In this document: piece by piece, positions 19,800-29,604 of the stretch | Layout: every line of letters starts with the position of its first letter | How positions within the stretch are numbered: the stretch's first letter is position 1 | Origin: Algicella marina | Lineage (GTDB): Bacteria > Pseudomonadota > Alphaproteobacteria > Rhodobacterales > Rhodobacteraceae | Reading direction: 5' to 3' | Length of the DNA: 64,000 bases | Assembly: GCF_009931615.1 (NCBI RefSeq) | Contig: NZ_CP046620.1 | Coordinates: forward strand, 1,441,501-1,505,500 | Translations under genes and position numbers: made by a program | Notes under the pieces: generated by a model | The model's input: only the letters and a program-made list of their open reading frames with translations | The model's database searches: none | What the model was told of the DNA's origin: nothing

Positions 19800-20065
19800 T
19801 TCTCCTGATTGTCAGGATGCATATGGTGCTCCGAATGGTCGTTGTCACCCTCATCCGGTGCCGCCCGGCCGACACCCAAAAAAATTTGCCGCAAAGGAAG
19901 CGCCCACAGAACACCAAGAACCACGTAGACCAATAGCTCCACCAGGATGTTCGGTCGGTCCAGCAACTCCACCAGATTTACAACTACAACAATGTAAAGC
20001 GGTAGCCAGACCAACAATGCGATGAGAGACCAGCGTCTTCGGGCCCTGTAGGAGAGTGCCATCAT
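19796..20065 (-). CDS. DUF2842 membrane protein
   Basis: 89 residues from the ATG at 20065 (MMALSYRARRRWSLIALL); the frame is open 23 codons further but that part lacks similarity. Two hydrophobic helices (LIALLVWLPLYIVVVVNLV and LVELLVYVVLGVLWALPL, each trimmed) follow a basic N-terminus, with LRQIFLGVGR after the second helix as in DUF2842. The tail is His/Asp-rich (DNDHSEHHMH) and may bind metal, which is inference. Known only from alphaproteobacteria as far as I recall; function unknown. Confidence 0.8.
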   Translation of the reverse strand: MMALSYRARRRWSLIALLVWLPLYIVVVVNLVELLDRPNILVELLVYVVLGVLWALPLRQIFLGVGRAAPDEGDNDHSEHHMHPDNQEK

Positions 20066-20108
20066 GTGACTCCAGAATTGCCGCGCATTGAGGTACCAGC
20101 ACGATCTC

Positions 20109-21401
20109 TCAATCGGAGAACGGGTCGCGCACAAGGATTGTGTCGTCTCGCTCCGGGGAGGTCGACAGCAATGCTACAGGACAGTCGATCAACTCTTCGA
20201 TTCTGCGAACGTACTTGATGGCTGCAGCAGGCAGATCGGCCCAGCTTCGGGCGCCCGCTGTCGTCTCAGTCCAACCTTCCATTGTCTCCCAAATGGGCTC
20301 CGCACGCGCCTGCTGGGCAGCGGCGATCGGCAGATGGTCAATTACCTTGCCGTCAAGATTGTATCCGACACAGATCTTCAATTCATCGAACCCATCGAGA
20401 ACATCGAGCTTCGTCAGGGCGATGCCGTTGACCCCAGATGTGGTGCAGGTTTGGCGCACGAGAACTGCGTCAAACCAGCCGCAACGACGCTTGCGCCCTG
20501 TGACCGTTCCAAATTCGTGGCCGCGCTCGCCAAGCCGCTGACCGTCGGCATCATTCAACTCCGCCGGAAAGGGACCCTCACCCACCCGAGTTGTGTATGC
20601 CTTAACAATACCCAAGGTGAAATCCACGGCCCCCGGTCCCATCCCGGTACCAGTGGAGGCCATACCCGCCATCGTGTTGGAAGACGTCACGAATGGATAG
20701 GTGCCGAAGTCAATGTCGAGTAGTGCGCCTTGTGCGCCCTCGAAAAGGATGCGCTGACCGGCTTTGCGTCGCTCCGCCAGAACTTTCCAGACCGGTGCGG
20801 CAAACTCCAGAACTTTTGGTGCCACTTCCATCAGTGCAGCCTTCAATCCGACGCGGTCCACTTCATCCAGGCCTAGCCCGCGGCGCAGAGCGTCGTGGTG
20901 TAGCAGCAACCGATCCAATCTTGTTTCGAGTGTTTGTTCGTCAGCCAAGTCGGCAACGCGGATCACCCGACGCCCAACCTTGTCTTCATATGCCGGGCCA
21001 ATTCCCCGTCCGGTCGTTCCGATCTTGGCCACAGAGTTTACACTCTCCCGAGCCCGATCGAGTTCTCCGTGTACCGGCAAGATCAAAGGTGTGTTCTCTG
21101 CCACCATCAAAGACTGCGGTGTAATTTCCACGCCCTGTGCGCGAAGTTTCTGCACTTCGTCAACAAAGGCCCATGGATCCAAAACGACGCCATTGCCAAT
21201 GACGGAGAGCTTGCCCGGACGCACTATACCGGATGGTAGCAACGAAAGTTTGAAGACCTCGCCGTCGATGACAAGGGTGTGACCCGCGTTGTGGCCACCC
21301 TGAAAGCGGGCAATTACGTCTGCCCGCTCGCTGAGCCAATCAACAATCTTGCCTTTGCCCTCATCGCCCCATTGAGCACCGATAACAACCACGTTGGCCA
21401 T
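20109..21401 (-). CDS. purA: Adenylosuccinate synthetase
   Basis: 430 residues; GTP-dependent ligation of aspartate to IMP, the first committed step to AMP. Motifs: [18 protein letters not shown] at the N-terminus with the catalytic Asp, [11 protein letters not shown] with the catalytic His, [17 protein letters not shown] and [20 protein letters not shown] (20 residues). The ATG at 21401 gives the standard N-terminus; the frame runs 20 codons further upstream. A strong GC-rich hairpin (21479-21503) separates it from serA. Confidence 0.97.
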   Translation of the reverse strand: MANVVVIGAQWGDEGKGKIVDWLSERADVIARFQGGHNAGHTLVIDGEVFKLSLLPSGIVRPGKLSVIGNGVVLDPWAFVDEVQKLRAQGVEITPQSLMVAENTPLILPVHGELDRARESVNSVAKIGTTGRGIGPAYEDKVGRRVIRVADLADEQTLETRLDRLLLHHDALRRGLGLDEVDRVGLKAALMEVAPKVLEFAAPVWKVLAERRKAGQRILFEGAQGALLDIDFGTYPFVTSSNTMAGMASTGTGMGPGAVDFTLGIVKAYTTRVGEGPFPAELNDADGQRLGERGHEFGTVTGRKRRCGWFDAVLVRQTCTTSGVNGIALTKLDVLDGFDELKICVGYNLDGKVIDHLPIAAAQQARAEPIWETMEGWTETTAGARSWADLPAAAIKYVRRIEELIDCPVALLSTSPERDDTILVRDPFSD

Positions 21402-21478
21402 AGAGATCTCCCGTTGAACCGTGCCCGGTCTACGCGATTGGCCGCGACCCTGAAAGCGCAAAAGTCAAATGGTCGTGC

Positions 21479-21503
21479 CGGGGGCGACACTTCACCGCCC
21501 CCG
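21479..21503 (-). terminator. GC-rich hairpin after serA
   Basis: A stem CGGGGGCG ... CGCCCCCG with a loop of about nine bases lies just past the serA stop codon. Read on the minus strand there is no clean U-tract directly after it, so it may be an imperfect or Rho-assisted terminator, or a stabilising 3' hairpin. Confidence 0.4.
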
Positions 21504-21517
21504 ACCGAAATGACGAG

Positions 21518-23110
21518 TCAGAAAGTAAGTTTCTTCGCCTGGCGAACCTGTGGAAGTGCAGAGATTTCTGCGAGCATCTCTTCCGTCACATCCTCATCGA
21601 TCCCTAGTAACGCAATCGCCTCCGCTCCCTTCGAGGAGCGTCCGAGTGCGAATGTCGCGATATTGATACCAAGACGCCCCATCACCATTCCGAGCTCGCC
21701 GATATAGCCCGGCTCATCGTTGTTGGTGGTATAAAGCATACGTTCAGTCGGTTCAGCCTCCAGATTGATACCCTTGATCTGGATGAAACGCGGTCGGCCA
21801 TCACTGTATAGTGTTCCGGCGACCGAACGGGTTTGGGTTTCGGTAGTCACGATCAGACGGACATAGGAGCCGAACGCCCCCTGCGCATCCTTTCGTGTTT
21901 CCGATATCTTCATTCCCCGCTCACGGGCGACGATCGGTGCGGAAACCATGTTGACGCCCCCCTCGCCCACGAGCGGCAGCAACAGTGCAGCTGTGAGAGC
22001 GGAAGTAAGCGGCTTCAGGTTCAATTCGCCAACCTTGCCAACGTACTCGATCTCTATTTCCTTGATCGGGTTTTCGGTCACCTGTCCGGCGAAGCTACCC
22101 AGTTTTTCGCACAGTCCTATCCACGGTTTCAGCACTGGCGCTTCCTCCGCAGTAACTGATGGGGCGTTGAGAGCATTTGAAATTGCTCCCTTCAGCAAGT
22201 ATTCAGACATCTGTTCGGCAACCTGCAGCGCCACATTCTCCTGTGCCTCACTGGTCGAAGCGCCAAGGTGCGGGGTGCAAACCACGTTCGGCAGTCCGAA
22301 CAGAGGGTTATCAATGGCAGGCTCAACATCGTAAACGTCAAAGGCGGCACCAGCCAGTTGCCCTGATTTGAGTGCCTCAGCTACGGCAGCCTCATCGACA
22401 AGTCCGCCGCGTGCACAATTGATAAGCCGCGCGCCTTTCTTAATCTTCGCGATACGATCAGCAGAAAGAATGTTGGCAGTCTTCTCGGTTTTCGGCAGGT
22501 GTAGAGTGATGAAATCCGCTCGGCCTAGAAGGTCGTCGACGTCCTCTACCTTCTCGATGCCCAGGCTTTGGGCCTTCTCCGTGCCAAGGAATGGATCGAA
22601 CGCGATGACTTTCATCTTCAGGCCGATGGCCCGCGAAGCAACGACGGAACCAATATTGCCGGCCCCGATAAGACCCAATGTCTTGCCCGTGATCTCCGAT
22701 CCCATGAACCGCGACTTTTCCCACTTGCCGGCCTGGGTCGAGGCATCGGCAGCCGGAATCTGACGAGCGACGGCGAACATCATCGCGATCGCGTGCTCCG
22801 CAGTTGTAATAGAGTTGCCGAAAGGTGTGTTCATCACCACGATACCCTTGGCGCTGGCAGCCGGAATATCCACATTGTCGACCCCAATACCTGCGCGACC
22901 GATGACCTTCAGTTTGTCAGCCCTGGCAATCAGGTCCGCCGTCGCCTTGGTGGCCGAGCGGATGGCAAGACCATCGTAGTCACCAATGATATCTGCCAGT
23001 TTGTCGGGGCTCTTTCCAAGGTCTGGCTGGAAATCGACCTCAACACCGGCGTCGCGAAATATCTGTACAGCGGCCTCCGAAAGCTTGTCGGAAATAAGAA
23101 CTTTGGGCAT
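21518..23110 (-). CDS. serA: D-3-phosphoglycerate dehydrogenase
   Basis: 530 residues, the long form with an intervening domain and a C-terminal ACT domain. It oxidises 3-phosphoglycerate, the first step of serine synthesis. NAD-binding motif GLIGAGNIGSVVASRA; active-site Arg in NCARGGLVDE and His in VCTPHLGAST. The ACT domain (MLYTTNNDEPGYIGELG to the end) is the usual site of serine feedback. It is last in the serC, GNAT, serA series, one base after the GNAT stop codon. Confidence 0.96.
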   Translation of the reverse strand: MPKVLISDKLSEAAVQIFRDAGVEVDFQPDLGKSPDKLADIIGDYDGLAIRSATKATADLIARADKLKVIGRAGIGVDNVDIPAASAKGIVVMNTPFGNSITTAEHAIAMMFAVARQIPAADASTQAGKWEKSRFMGSEITGKTLGLIGAGNIGSVVASRAIGLKMKVIAFDPFLGTEKAQSLGIEKVEDVDDLLGRADFITLHLPKTEKTANILSADRIAKIKKGARLINCARGGLVDEAAVAEALKSGQLAGAAFDVYDVEPAIDNPLFGLPNVVCTPHLGASTSEAQENVALQVAEQMSEYLLKGAISNALNAPSVTAEEAPVLKPWIGLCEKLGSFAGQVTENPIKEIEIEYVGKVGELNLKPLTSALTAALLLPLVGEGGVNMVSAPIVARERGMKISETRKDAQGAFGSYVRLIVTTETQTRSVAGTLYSDGRPRFIQIKGINLEAEPTERMLYTTNNDEPGYIGELGMVMGRLGINIATFALGRSSKGAEAIALLGIDEDVTEEMLAEISALPQVRQAKKLTF

Positions 23111-23111
23111 T

Positions 23112-23606
23112 TTAGTCTCCTTTGCACCATTCGGTGCGCGTCAGTTCAAATACGAAACAGTCGTCGTCACCAAACAGGCGCTGTTCGCGAAATTGGAAGC
23201 CCAGTCGGCGGTAGAAGCGATGGGCCGATGTGTTGGAAGCCAGCGGGTCGATGAGGACGGCGCTGACAGTTTTTTCTGAGAAGCATCGGGCAAGGGCCAG
23301 ACGCATCATATCTGTTCCGAAGCCTCGGCCGGTATCGCGGACATCGCCAATCCAGATGTCGATGGCCCGAAGGCCCGATCCGCAGTCGCCCCAATAATGA
23401 GCATCCTCCAACTCCGGATCGATGATCTGAATAAAGCCAATAGCCCTGCTCTCCGTTTCAGCAATGAGCAGTTCACGCCATGAAGGGCTGACTGACAGCA
23501 TCTCTTCCCATTCCCATGCTTCGACGCCGGCAGCGACCACATGAGGTTGGTCGTCCCAGTGTCTCAGCATCGGAATGTCAGCCGGAGTTGCCTGGCGTAG
23601 ACGCAT
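23112..23606 (-). CDS. GNAT family N-acetyltransferase, aminoglycoside 6'-acetyltransferase-like
   Basis: 164 residues from the ATG at 23606 (MRLRQATPADIPMLRHWD), which follows the serC stop by 10 bases with GAAGGCGA upstream; two upstream ATGs are in frame but overlap serC. The fold is GNAT: acetyl-CoA loop in GDVRDTGRGFGTDMM and NTSAHRFYRRLGF near the C-terminus. The DWIG-like ALRAIDIWIGD resembles AAC(6')-type enzymes. The substrate is unknown. Its place inside the serC-serA operon may only reflect co-transcription. Confidence 0.8.
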   Translation of the reverse strand: MRLRQATPADIPMLRHWDDQPHVVAAGVEAWEWEEMLSVSPSWRELLIAETESRAIGFIQIIDPELEDAHYWGDCGSGLRAIDIWIGDVRDTGRGFGTDMMRLALARCFSEKTVSAVLIDPLASNTSAHRFYRRLGFQFREQRLFGDDDCFVFELTRTEWCKGD

Positions 23607-23616
23607 GATGTCGCCT

Positions 23617-24792
23617 TCAGGTCGTCGCCAATTCATTCTTTGCAGCAGCAAAGGCCCAATCAAGCCAAGGTGTCAGCGCCTCTATGTCGGCGGTCTCCAC
23701 TGTCGCGCCGCACCAGATCCGCAGACCCGGAGGGGCGTCCCTATAACCGCCAATATCATAGGCCGCGGTTTCGGCGGCGAGCATTCCGACCATGCGTTTG
23801 CTGAAGGCTGCTTGTGCCTCATCGGTCATCGAGGCGATCGCTGGATCGACAATCTTGAGGCAGACTGAGGTGTTGGACCGTGCGTCATCATGCGCGACCA
23901 GATTTTCAACCCACGGCGTTGCATCCACCCAAGCCTGCAAGGCCCGGAAATTGGCATCGGCCCGTCGCATCGTCGCCGAAACACCGCCGATACGATCGAC
24001 CCAATCCAATGCATCCTCGCAATCGGCCACGGCCAGCATCGACGGTGTATTGATCGTCTCACCGCGGAAAATGCCCTCGATCAACTTTCCGCCTTTCGTT
24101 AGGCGGAAAATTTTGGGCAGAGGACGTGTCGGCGCAAAGGTTTCCAATCGTTCGACAGCCCGTGGGCTCAACACCAGGACGCCGTGCGCCCCCTCTCCTC
24201 CAAGAACCTTCTGCCAAGAAAAGGTCAGCACATCGACCTTCGACCAATCTACCGGTTGAGCAAAGACCGCAGAGGTCGCATCGACCAGCGTCAGCCCTTC
24301 ACGCTCATTGGCAATCCAGTCGAAGTTCGGAACCCGAGCACCGGAGGTGGTCCCGTTCTGCGTGAAGCAGATATCGGCGTCGATACGCACTTCGCACAAG
24401 TCCGGCAGCAAGCCGTAGTCCGCCTTCAGTACCCGACAATCCTGCAATTCGAGCTGCTTCGTCGCGTCTGTTGCCCAGCCGGCACCAAAACTCTCCCATA
24501 CCAGCATATCTACCGGGCGAGGACCGAGCAGAGACCACATCGCCATTTCAAACGCGCCCGTATCCGACGCGGGAACGATGCCAAGACGGTAGTCTTCCGG
24601 CACACCTAGAAGAGACTTGGTCCGGTCAATGACGCGCTTCAATTGCGCCTTCGGATCAGCTGCGCGATGCGAGCGGCCAAGGAATGCCTTGGACGCTACA
24701 ACTTCAGCGGACCATTCGGGATGTTTCGGGCAAGGCCCGGAAGAGAATTCGGCGCGCGCAGGTTTTACCTGCGGCCGTTCAGGGAAGCTCAT
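23617..24792 (-). CDS. serC: Phosphoserine aminotransferase
   Basis: 391 residues; PLP enzyme converting 3-phosphohydroxypyruvate and glutamate to phosphoserine. Motifs: RAEFSSGPCPKHPEW at the N-terminus, the lysine that binds PLP in TFSWQKVLGGEGAHG, and LRIWCGATVETADIEAL at the end. Two starts compete: the ATG at 24804, and the ATG at 24792, which has GGAG seven bases upstream; I prefer the second. A structured leader (24805-24905) precedes it. First gene of the serC-GNAT-serA group. Confidence 0.93.
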   Translation of the reverse strand: MSFPERPQVKPARAEFSSGPCPKHPEWSAEVVASKAFLGRSHRAADPKAQLKRVIDRTKSLLGVPEDYRLGIVPASDTGAFEMAMWSLLGPRPVDMLVWESFGAGWATDATKQLELQDCRVLKADYGLLPDLCEVRIDADICFTQNGTTSGARVPNFDWIANEREGLTLVDATSAVFAQPVDWSKVDVLTFSWQKVLGGEGAHGVLVLSPRAVERLETFAPTRPLPKIFRLTKGGKLIEGIFRGETINTPSMLAVADCEDALDWVDRIGGVSATMRRADANFRALQAWVDATPWVENLVAHDDARSNTSVCLKIVDPAIASMTDEAQAAFSKRMVGMLAAETAAYDIGGYRDAPPGLRIWCGATVETADIEALTPWLDWAFAAAKNELATT

Positions 24793-24804
24793 GGACGGCT
24801 CCAT

Positions 24805-24905
24805 CGTCAGGGCGAAATTCCTGAGCCTGCCACCGCTCGCCCATAACCCGGTGACCTGCCCACCCGCTTCCTACGCCGGTTCCCGGGTGCCGTTCAACTG
24901 AAAAC
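24805..24905 (-). ncRNA. Candidate serC leader RNA motif
   Basis: The gap before serC holds a GC-rich segment with self-complementarity: CACCCG at 24861-24866 pairs with CGGGTG at 24884-24889 around a purine-rich loop, and ACCCGG/CCGGTT segments nearby offer alternative pairings. A serC RNA motif upstream of serC is known in alphaproteobacteria (Rfam family serC). I infer identity from position and stems only; I could not align it to the covariance model. A terminator of the upstream aminotransferase gene is an alternative reading for part of it. Confidence 0.45.
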
Positions 24906-24945
24906 TGGTGGGGCGGCAAGAGGAGGCAAAAACGTGATTGGAATT

Positions 24946-26127
24946 TCAGGCGGAGTGTTCTCGAAGGAAGTCGCCAATCCTGCTGAGCGCGGTGACAATG
25001 TTCGCCTCCGAGTTGGCATAGCTCAGGCGGATGTATCCCTCGCCGAGAACACCAAAATCAGGTCCGCCGATTACGGCCACACCTGCGTCCTCCAACAGAG
25101 CCGATGCAAGCGCCTTGGCCTTGAAACCGGTCTCCTTGATATTGGGAAAGGCATAGAAGGCGCCCTGCGGCTCAATGCAGCTCACCCCCGGCAGATCATT
25201 CAGCCCGGCGACGACGACCTTGCGCCGCCGATCAAAGGCAGAGACCATCTCTGCCACACAGTCTTGCGGCCCGGTCAGCGCGGCCAGAGCCGCCCACTGA
25301 GCCGGGGCGTTTACACAGGACCACGAATTCACCGCCATTTTTCTTGCCTTGTCAAAAAGCAGCTCGGGCCAGACAGAGTAGCCCATCCGCCAGCCGGTCA
25401 TGGCGTAGGTCTTCGACCAACCATCGAGATAGATCAGTCGATCGGCAATTTCCGGGTAGCCGAGCAGTGAGACGTGCTCGGTCTCCCCGTAAGTCATTTG
25501 CCCATATATCTCATCCGACATCACTGCTAGGTCGGGCCATTCAGTCAAACCGGCAACCAAGCGGTCGATCTCTTTCCTCGGCGTCACGCCGCCACACGGG
25601 TTGGCCGGAGAATTGACAATGATCAGTCGGGTCCTGCCGTTGATAAGTGACAGGGTCTCCTCTGCTGAAAAGGCAAAATTGTTTTCTTCGCGAATGGGAA
25701 TGGGCACCGGTGTGGCGCCGGTGAACTCGATCATCGAACGGTAGATCGGAAAACCCGGATCAGGATAAAGAATTTCAGCACCCGGTTCGCCAAACATCAT
25801 AATTGCCAGGAACATCGTCACCTTCCCGCCAGGCACGATCAGCACCCGCTCCGGTGAAACATCCACAGAAAGCCGATGCTGAAGATCGGCGCAAACCGCC
25901 GCGCGCAACTGCGGTATTCCCGTGGCAGCGGTGTAGCCGTGCTGACCATCCCGCAACGCCTTCACAGCGGCTTCGACAATATGTTCCGGTGTTGGGAAAT
26001 CTGGCTGGCCAATTCCGAGGTTGATGATGTCCTTGCCTTCCGAAGCAAGGGCATTGGCCCGTGCGAGAACAGCAAAGGCGTTTTCTTCTCCAATGCGGTC
26101 GAAACCGGAAATCGTATGCAAAGCCAT
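24946..26127 (-). CDS. Class I/II pyridoxal-phosphate aminotransferase
   Basis: 393 residues from the ATG at 26127 (MALHTISGFDRIGEEN). The fold type I aminotransferase signature is clear: INLGIGQPDFPTPEHIVEA, GYTAATGIPQLRAAV, SPANPCGG and the PLP lysine in DGWSKTYAMTGWRMGY. The C-terminal IRLSYANS supplies the carboxylate-binding Arg. It is related to aspartate/aromatic-type enzymes, but specificity cannot be read from the sequence. It lies upstream of serC on the same strand with a gap of about 150 bases that contains the serC leader candidate. Confidence 0.88.
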   Translation of the reverse strand: MALHTISGFDRIGEENAFAVLARANALASEGKDIINLGIGQPDFPTPEHIVEAAVKALRDGQHGYTAATGIPQLRAAVCADLQHRLSVDVSPERVLIVPGGKVTMFLAIMMFGEPGAEILYPDPGFPIYRSMIEFTGATPVPIPIREENNFAFSAEETLSLINGRTRLIIVNSPANPCGGVTPRKEIDRLVAGLTEWPDLAVMSDEIYGQMTYGETEHVSLLGYPEIADRLIYLDGWSKTYAMTGWRMGYSVWPELLFDKARKMAVNSWSCVNAPAQWAALAALTGPQDCVAEMVSAFDRRRKVVVAGLNDLPGVSCIEPQGAFYAFPNIKETGFKAKALASALLEDAGVAVIGGPDFGVLGEGYIRLSYANSEANIVTALSRIGDFLREHSA

Positions 26128-26216
26128 TGAATTCACTCCTGTTTCCCGCATCACTGGCAAGTGTCAGCAATACCGCTCACAGGCAACCTGTCAATACAGC
26201 CCTTCCGGCCACCCTT

Positions 26217-26948
26217 TCAATCCGCGACGCCGCCCCTGAAACCAGTTGCCACGAGGAACTTTTCGGAACTGTCTGCGCGACTGGCCGGTGGTTTTACATG
26301 GATCGTCTTGTCGAAATGGCGTTTCAGGACCTGCATCACGTCACTCTCGGCGCCGCCGGCCAGAACCTTTGCAACAAATGTTCCACCGGGCTCCAGCACG
26401 TCGAAGGCAAAGTACGCTGCAGCCTCCACCAATGCCATGATCCGAAGGTGATCTGTCTGCTTGTGACCGGACGAGGCGGCGGCCATGTCAGACATCACCA
26501 CGTCCGCCCCACCACCAAGCCATGCCTTAACCTTGTCGTCGGCGCCATCCTCCAGGAAATCCAACACATGAAATTCAGCGCCGTCCATGGGATCAATTTC
26601 CTGAATATCGACGCCGATCAATCTGCCAACAGGTTTGCCCTTGCGCGCGTTGTTGGAATTGATTTTCGGAACCGCTACCTGCGCCCAGCCTCCAGGTGCC
26701 GCACCGAGGTCGACGACGCGAGCGCCGGGCACAAGAAAGCGAAACCTTTCATCCAGTTCCAAAATTTTGAAGGCTGCACGGCCGCGAAAGCCTTCTCGCC
26801 GCGCTTTTTGAACGTAGGGGTCGTTCAGTTGCCGTTCGAGCCACCGTGTGGAACTGATCTTGCGGCCCTTGGCTGTTTTCACACGCACCCGCAAATCACG
26901 TTGCCCTCTGCCGGACGTGTTGCGGGTGGGTTTGTTATCCTTGGTCAT
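26217..26948 (-). CDS. rlmE: 23S rRNA (uridine-2'-O)-methyltransferase
   Basis: 243 residues; SAM-dependent 2'-O-methylation of U2552 in the A-loop of 23S rRNA, also called FtsJ/RrmJ. SAM-binding [16 protein letters not shown]; the K-D-K-E catalytic tetrad is visible as Lys in [10 protein letters not shown], Asp in [12 protein letters not shown], Lys in [11 protein letters not shown] and Glu in [12 protein letters not shown] basic N-terminal extension ([18 protein letters not shown]) is normal in alphaproteobacteria. The ATG at 26948 overlaps the end of the ppx/gppA gene by 14 bases, so both are in one transcript. Confidence 0.95.
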   Translation of the reverse strand: MTKDNKPTRNTSGRGQRDLRVRVKTAKGRKISSTRWLERQLNDPYVQKARREGFRGRAAFKILELDERFRFLVPGARVVDLGAAPGGWAQVAVPKINSNNARKGKPVGRLIGVDIQEIDPMDGAEFHVLDFLEDGADDKVKAWLGGGADVVMSDMAAASSGHKQTDHLRIMALVEAAAYFAFDVLEPGGTFVAKVLAGGAESDVMQVLKRHFDKTIHVKPPASRADSSEKFLVATGFRGGVAD

Positions 26949-28068
26949 TTTGGCCTTTCGTCGGAAACGCACCATTCGCTTCCATCATCGAGTATAGCAT
27001 GCCCTCGCGCAGCCCCCTGTCAGCCACGCCAAGCCGATCTGTGGGCCAGATGCGTAAGAGGGTCTGTAGAATCGACGCGCCAGACATGATCAACTCGGCT
27101 CGATCCCGACCGATGGAGGGATCGTTTCGGCGCCCCTCCCTGCCCTGAGCCATCATGCGGGCGATCACCGTGTCGATCTGCGCTTCGGTCAATGTAATGC
27201 CATCCACCTTGCGTCGGTCATAGCGTTTCAGGCCAAGATGGGAAGCGGCAACCGTTGTGACGGTTCCCGACGTGCCTATCATCTGGAAGCCTTGTACGCC
27301 CTCCAGCATGTCCAGATCTTCATAAGGTCGGAACTTCGCAAGCTGCTCCTCGAAATACCATGACATCAGTGCGAAACGCGCGCTTTCGTCCTCTACGTCG
27401 TTGAAACGTTCGTGCAGCGTGGCAACACCAAGCGGCACCGAAATGAAGTCGACCAGTTTCGCACCATTGACCTCAGCGATATCACGATCCATCTGCAGCC
27501 GCATGACGGCGGCAGAGCGTTCTTCCGGTGGAACGTTGGTGATGTCGATCCAAACGAGTTCGGTGGAGCCGCCTCCGATATCGAAGACCATGACATGATC
27601 GGCGGTCTGGGTAACGAGGGGAGCGCAGGAAATGACTGCCAGCCGCGCCTCTTCCTCCGGCGGAATAAGCTCAAGCGCGAGGCCCGTTCGTTTCTGGACC
27701 TGGTCCAGAAAATTGCCGCCATTGCTTGCCCGTCTGCACGCTTCCGTGGCCACCAGCCGCATGTGTCGCACATCAAGCTTGCGCAGCTTTGTGGCACAAA
27801 CCTGCAAGGCTCTTATCGTTCGCTCTACCGAAGGCCTTGACAACGCGCCCGTTCGCTCCAGATCAGCGCCGAGGCGAACGGACTTGGCAAAAGCGTCCAC
27901 GATGCGGAACCGCCCGTCTTCAGGGCGCGCAATCAGCATGCGGCACGAATTCGTGCCCAGGTCCAGCGCCGCATAGAGCGCGCCAGGAGCCTGCGCAGGG
28001 TTCCGACCCCCGCGCTTACGGGGGCGAATAATACTGTCCTGCGCAGAAAAAGACGAATCCTGCGCCAT
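26935..28068 (-). CDS. Exopolyphosphatase / (p)ppGpp phosphohydrolase family (Ppx/GppA)
   Basis: 377 residues from the ATG at 28068; another ATG lies four codons upstream. ASKHA-fold motifs are [16 protein letters not shown] near residue 35 and [16 protein letters not shown] near residue 165. The protein lacks the C-terminal HD extension of long Ppx proteins, so it is the short type. It hydrolyses polyphosphate or pppGpp; the two activities cannot be told apart from sequence. Operon with rlmE. Confidence 0.9.
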   Translation of the reverse strand: MAQDSSFSAQDSIIRPRKRGGRNPAQAPGALYAALDLGTNSCRMLIARPEDGRFRIVDAFAKSVRLGADLERTGALSRPSVERTIRALQVCATKLRKLDVRHMRLVATEACRRASNGGNFLDQVQKRTGLALELIPPEEEARLAVISCAPLVTQTADHVMVFDIGGGSTELVWIDITNVPPEERSAAVMRLQMDRDIAEVNGAKLVDFISVPLGVATLHERFNDVEDESARFALMSWYFEEQLAKFRPYEDLDMLEGVQGFQMIGTSGTVTTVAASHLGLKRYDRRKVDGITLTEAQIDTVIARMMAQGREGRRNDPSIGRDRAELIMSGASILQTLLRIWPTDRLGVADRGLREGMLYSMMEANGAFPTKGQNDQG

Positions 28069-28219
28069 TTGGGTAACCAATCTTATGCCATTCCCCGACG
28101 GAACGGCCTTTGCCCAAGGCTACATCACGCCAGTATCCGAGCGCAAGCGAAGCCGCATCTGACATACGGCATGGACTGACAAATATCTGATTTTGTGCGA
28201 AACGTGCTCAAGCGACCTG

Positions 28220-29119
28220 TCAGGCGGCACCCTGCCCGCTAGCCATCATCAAGTCCGCGGTCGCGAAACCGAGGGCGCGGCATATATCGTAGGTCAGATC
28301 GGGTTTGTTGAGCGTGTAGAAATGCAGATGGTCACAGCCTTCGCGCATCAGGATATCGCAATGATCAGTGGCGATGGCCGTTGCAAGTAGCGTTGCGGAT
28401 GCCTCGTTTTCTGCACGACCAAACGCATCGTCCATCCATGTCGGAACGCTCGTACCACATGCGCCGGCAAAGCGTTTCATGCGAGTGAAGTCCTCGACAG
28501 GCAGGATGCCAGGATGGATCGGCACATCAATTCCCGCCGCGACGCACCGATCGCGGAAACGCAGGAAAAGCTCCGTGTCGAAAAAGAACTGGGTGATCGC
28601 CGACGTCGCACCGGCATCCACTTTTGCTTTCAGTTGGTTGATATCGTCATCCGCTGTCCGGGCTTCGGGGTGTGGCTCTGGATATGCTCCGACGGCGACG
28701 TCGTAACCGCGTTCAACCAAGGCACCGACCAGTTCCACTGAACCGGAAAAGCCATCCGGATGCGGTGTGAAGTTGTCGACGCCCTTGGGAGGATCGCCGC
28801 GCAGAGCAACAATTCGGTTCACGCCGATGGCGGAGTATTCGGAAGCCACTTCCAGCGTTTCCTCGCGTGTCGCACCAACGCAGGTGAGATGGCCGGCCAC
28901 ATTCAGATGCGCACGGTCCCTAATGGTCCGGATCGCGGCTTTCGTCCGATCCCGTGTGGTGCCGCCCGCGCCGTATGTCACGGATACGAACTGTGGCTGC
29001 AACGGTGCCAGGCGCTCGACGGACCGCCAGAGGCGCAGCGTTGCCTCCGTCGTTTGCGGCGGAAAGAACTCGAAAGAAAGAGACCGACGCGACGTGTCCG
29101 GCTGTTCAAAAGTAGTCAT
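28220..29119 (-). CDS. metF: 5,10-methylenetetrahydrofolate reductase
   Basis: 299 residues; FAD-dependent reduction of methylene-THF to methyl-THF, giving the methyl group of methionine. TIM-barrel motifs: LSFEFFPPQTTEA, FVSVTYGAGGTTRDRT, GHLTCVGATREE and RIVALRGDPPKG. The later part has QFFFDTELFLRF and GILPVEDFTRMKRF. I use the ATG at 29119 (MTTFEQPDTSR); the ATG six codons upstream is also open. It is divergent from a gene set that includes a second MetF-like protein. Confidence 0.95.
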   Translation of the reverse strand: MTTFEQPDTSRRSLSFEFFPPQTTEATLRLWRSVERLAPLQPQFVSVTYGAGGTTRDRTKAAIRTIRDRAHLNVAGHLTCVGATREETLEVASEYSAIGVNRIVALRGDPPKGVDNFTPHPDGFSGSVELVGALVERGYDVAVGAYPEPHPEARTADDDINQLKAKVDAGATSAITQFFFDTELFLRFRDRCVAAGIDVPIHPGILPVEDFTRMKRFAGACGTSVPTWMDDAFGRAENEASATLLATAIATDHCDILMREGCDHLHFYTLNKPDLTYDICRALGFATADLMMASGQGAA

Positions 29120-29295
29120 TTGGTTCAGTCCTGCCATCTGTGGATCTGGTCGGTGTGTTATACGCTCATTTTCCGACCGTTCAACGGCGTATTGCGACCT
29201 ATTTCCTGTTGACTTGCATGTTTTTCAGCGAGAGGTCTTGCACCAAAGTAGACCGTTGCGAAAGTTCGGCATCCAACGGCGGAGGCGGGAAAGAC

Positions 29296-29604
29296 ATGGC
29301 AGATGTTACCATAGTTTACTGGCGGGATATCCCTGCGCAGGTAATAGTCGGCAAGGGGCGGCGTGGCTCCAAAGTGCAATTGTCGGAGAGGTTCGAGCAG
29401 GCCATAGACAGGTGTGCGATGAAGATTGGTGCATCGGATACGGACGCATATCTGGCTGAGTGGCGCCGTGCGAAGCCCTATGAAGTCGAAGGTGAAGCGC
29501 CAGATGTCGCAAAGGCCGAAGCGGAGCGTCTGGAAGCGACATATGACACGGAAATGATCAAGGCGTTGATCGGTAACGACGGTTGGGCCAAGGGCCCTGA
29601 ATGA
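29296..29604 (+). CDS. PF13769 (virulence factor-named) small protein of the C1 module
   Basis: 102 residues from the ATG at 29296, with GGAGGCGGG upstream. It begins MADVTIVYWRDIPAQVIVGKG and resembles the small family PF13769, carried under the name virulence factor. In alphaproteobacteria this family travels with MetF-like and corrinoid methyltransferase genes, as here, so a role in one-carbon metabolism is more likely than virulence; that is inference from neighbourhood. No signal peptide, membrane helix or known catalytic motif. Its TGA overlaps the next ATG (ATGA). Confidence 0.8.
   Translation: MADVTIVYWRDIPAQVIVGKGRRGSKVQLSERFEQAIDRCAMKIGASDTDAYLAEWRRAKPYEVEGEAPDVAKAEAERLEATYDTEMIKALIGNDGWAKGPE

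Noticed and set aside
29296-29604. Virulence role suggested by the family name of PF13769
   Set aside because: The neighbours are one-carbon genes and nothing in the sequence supports a virulence function.
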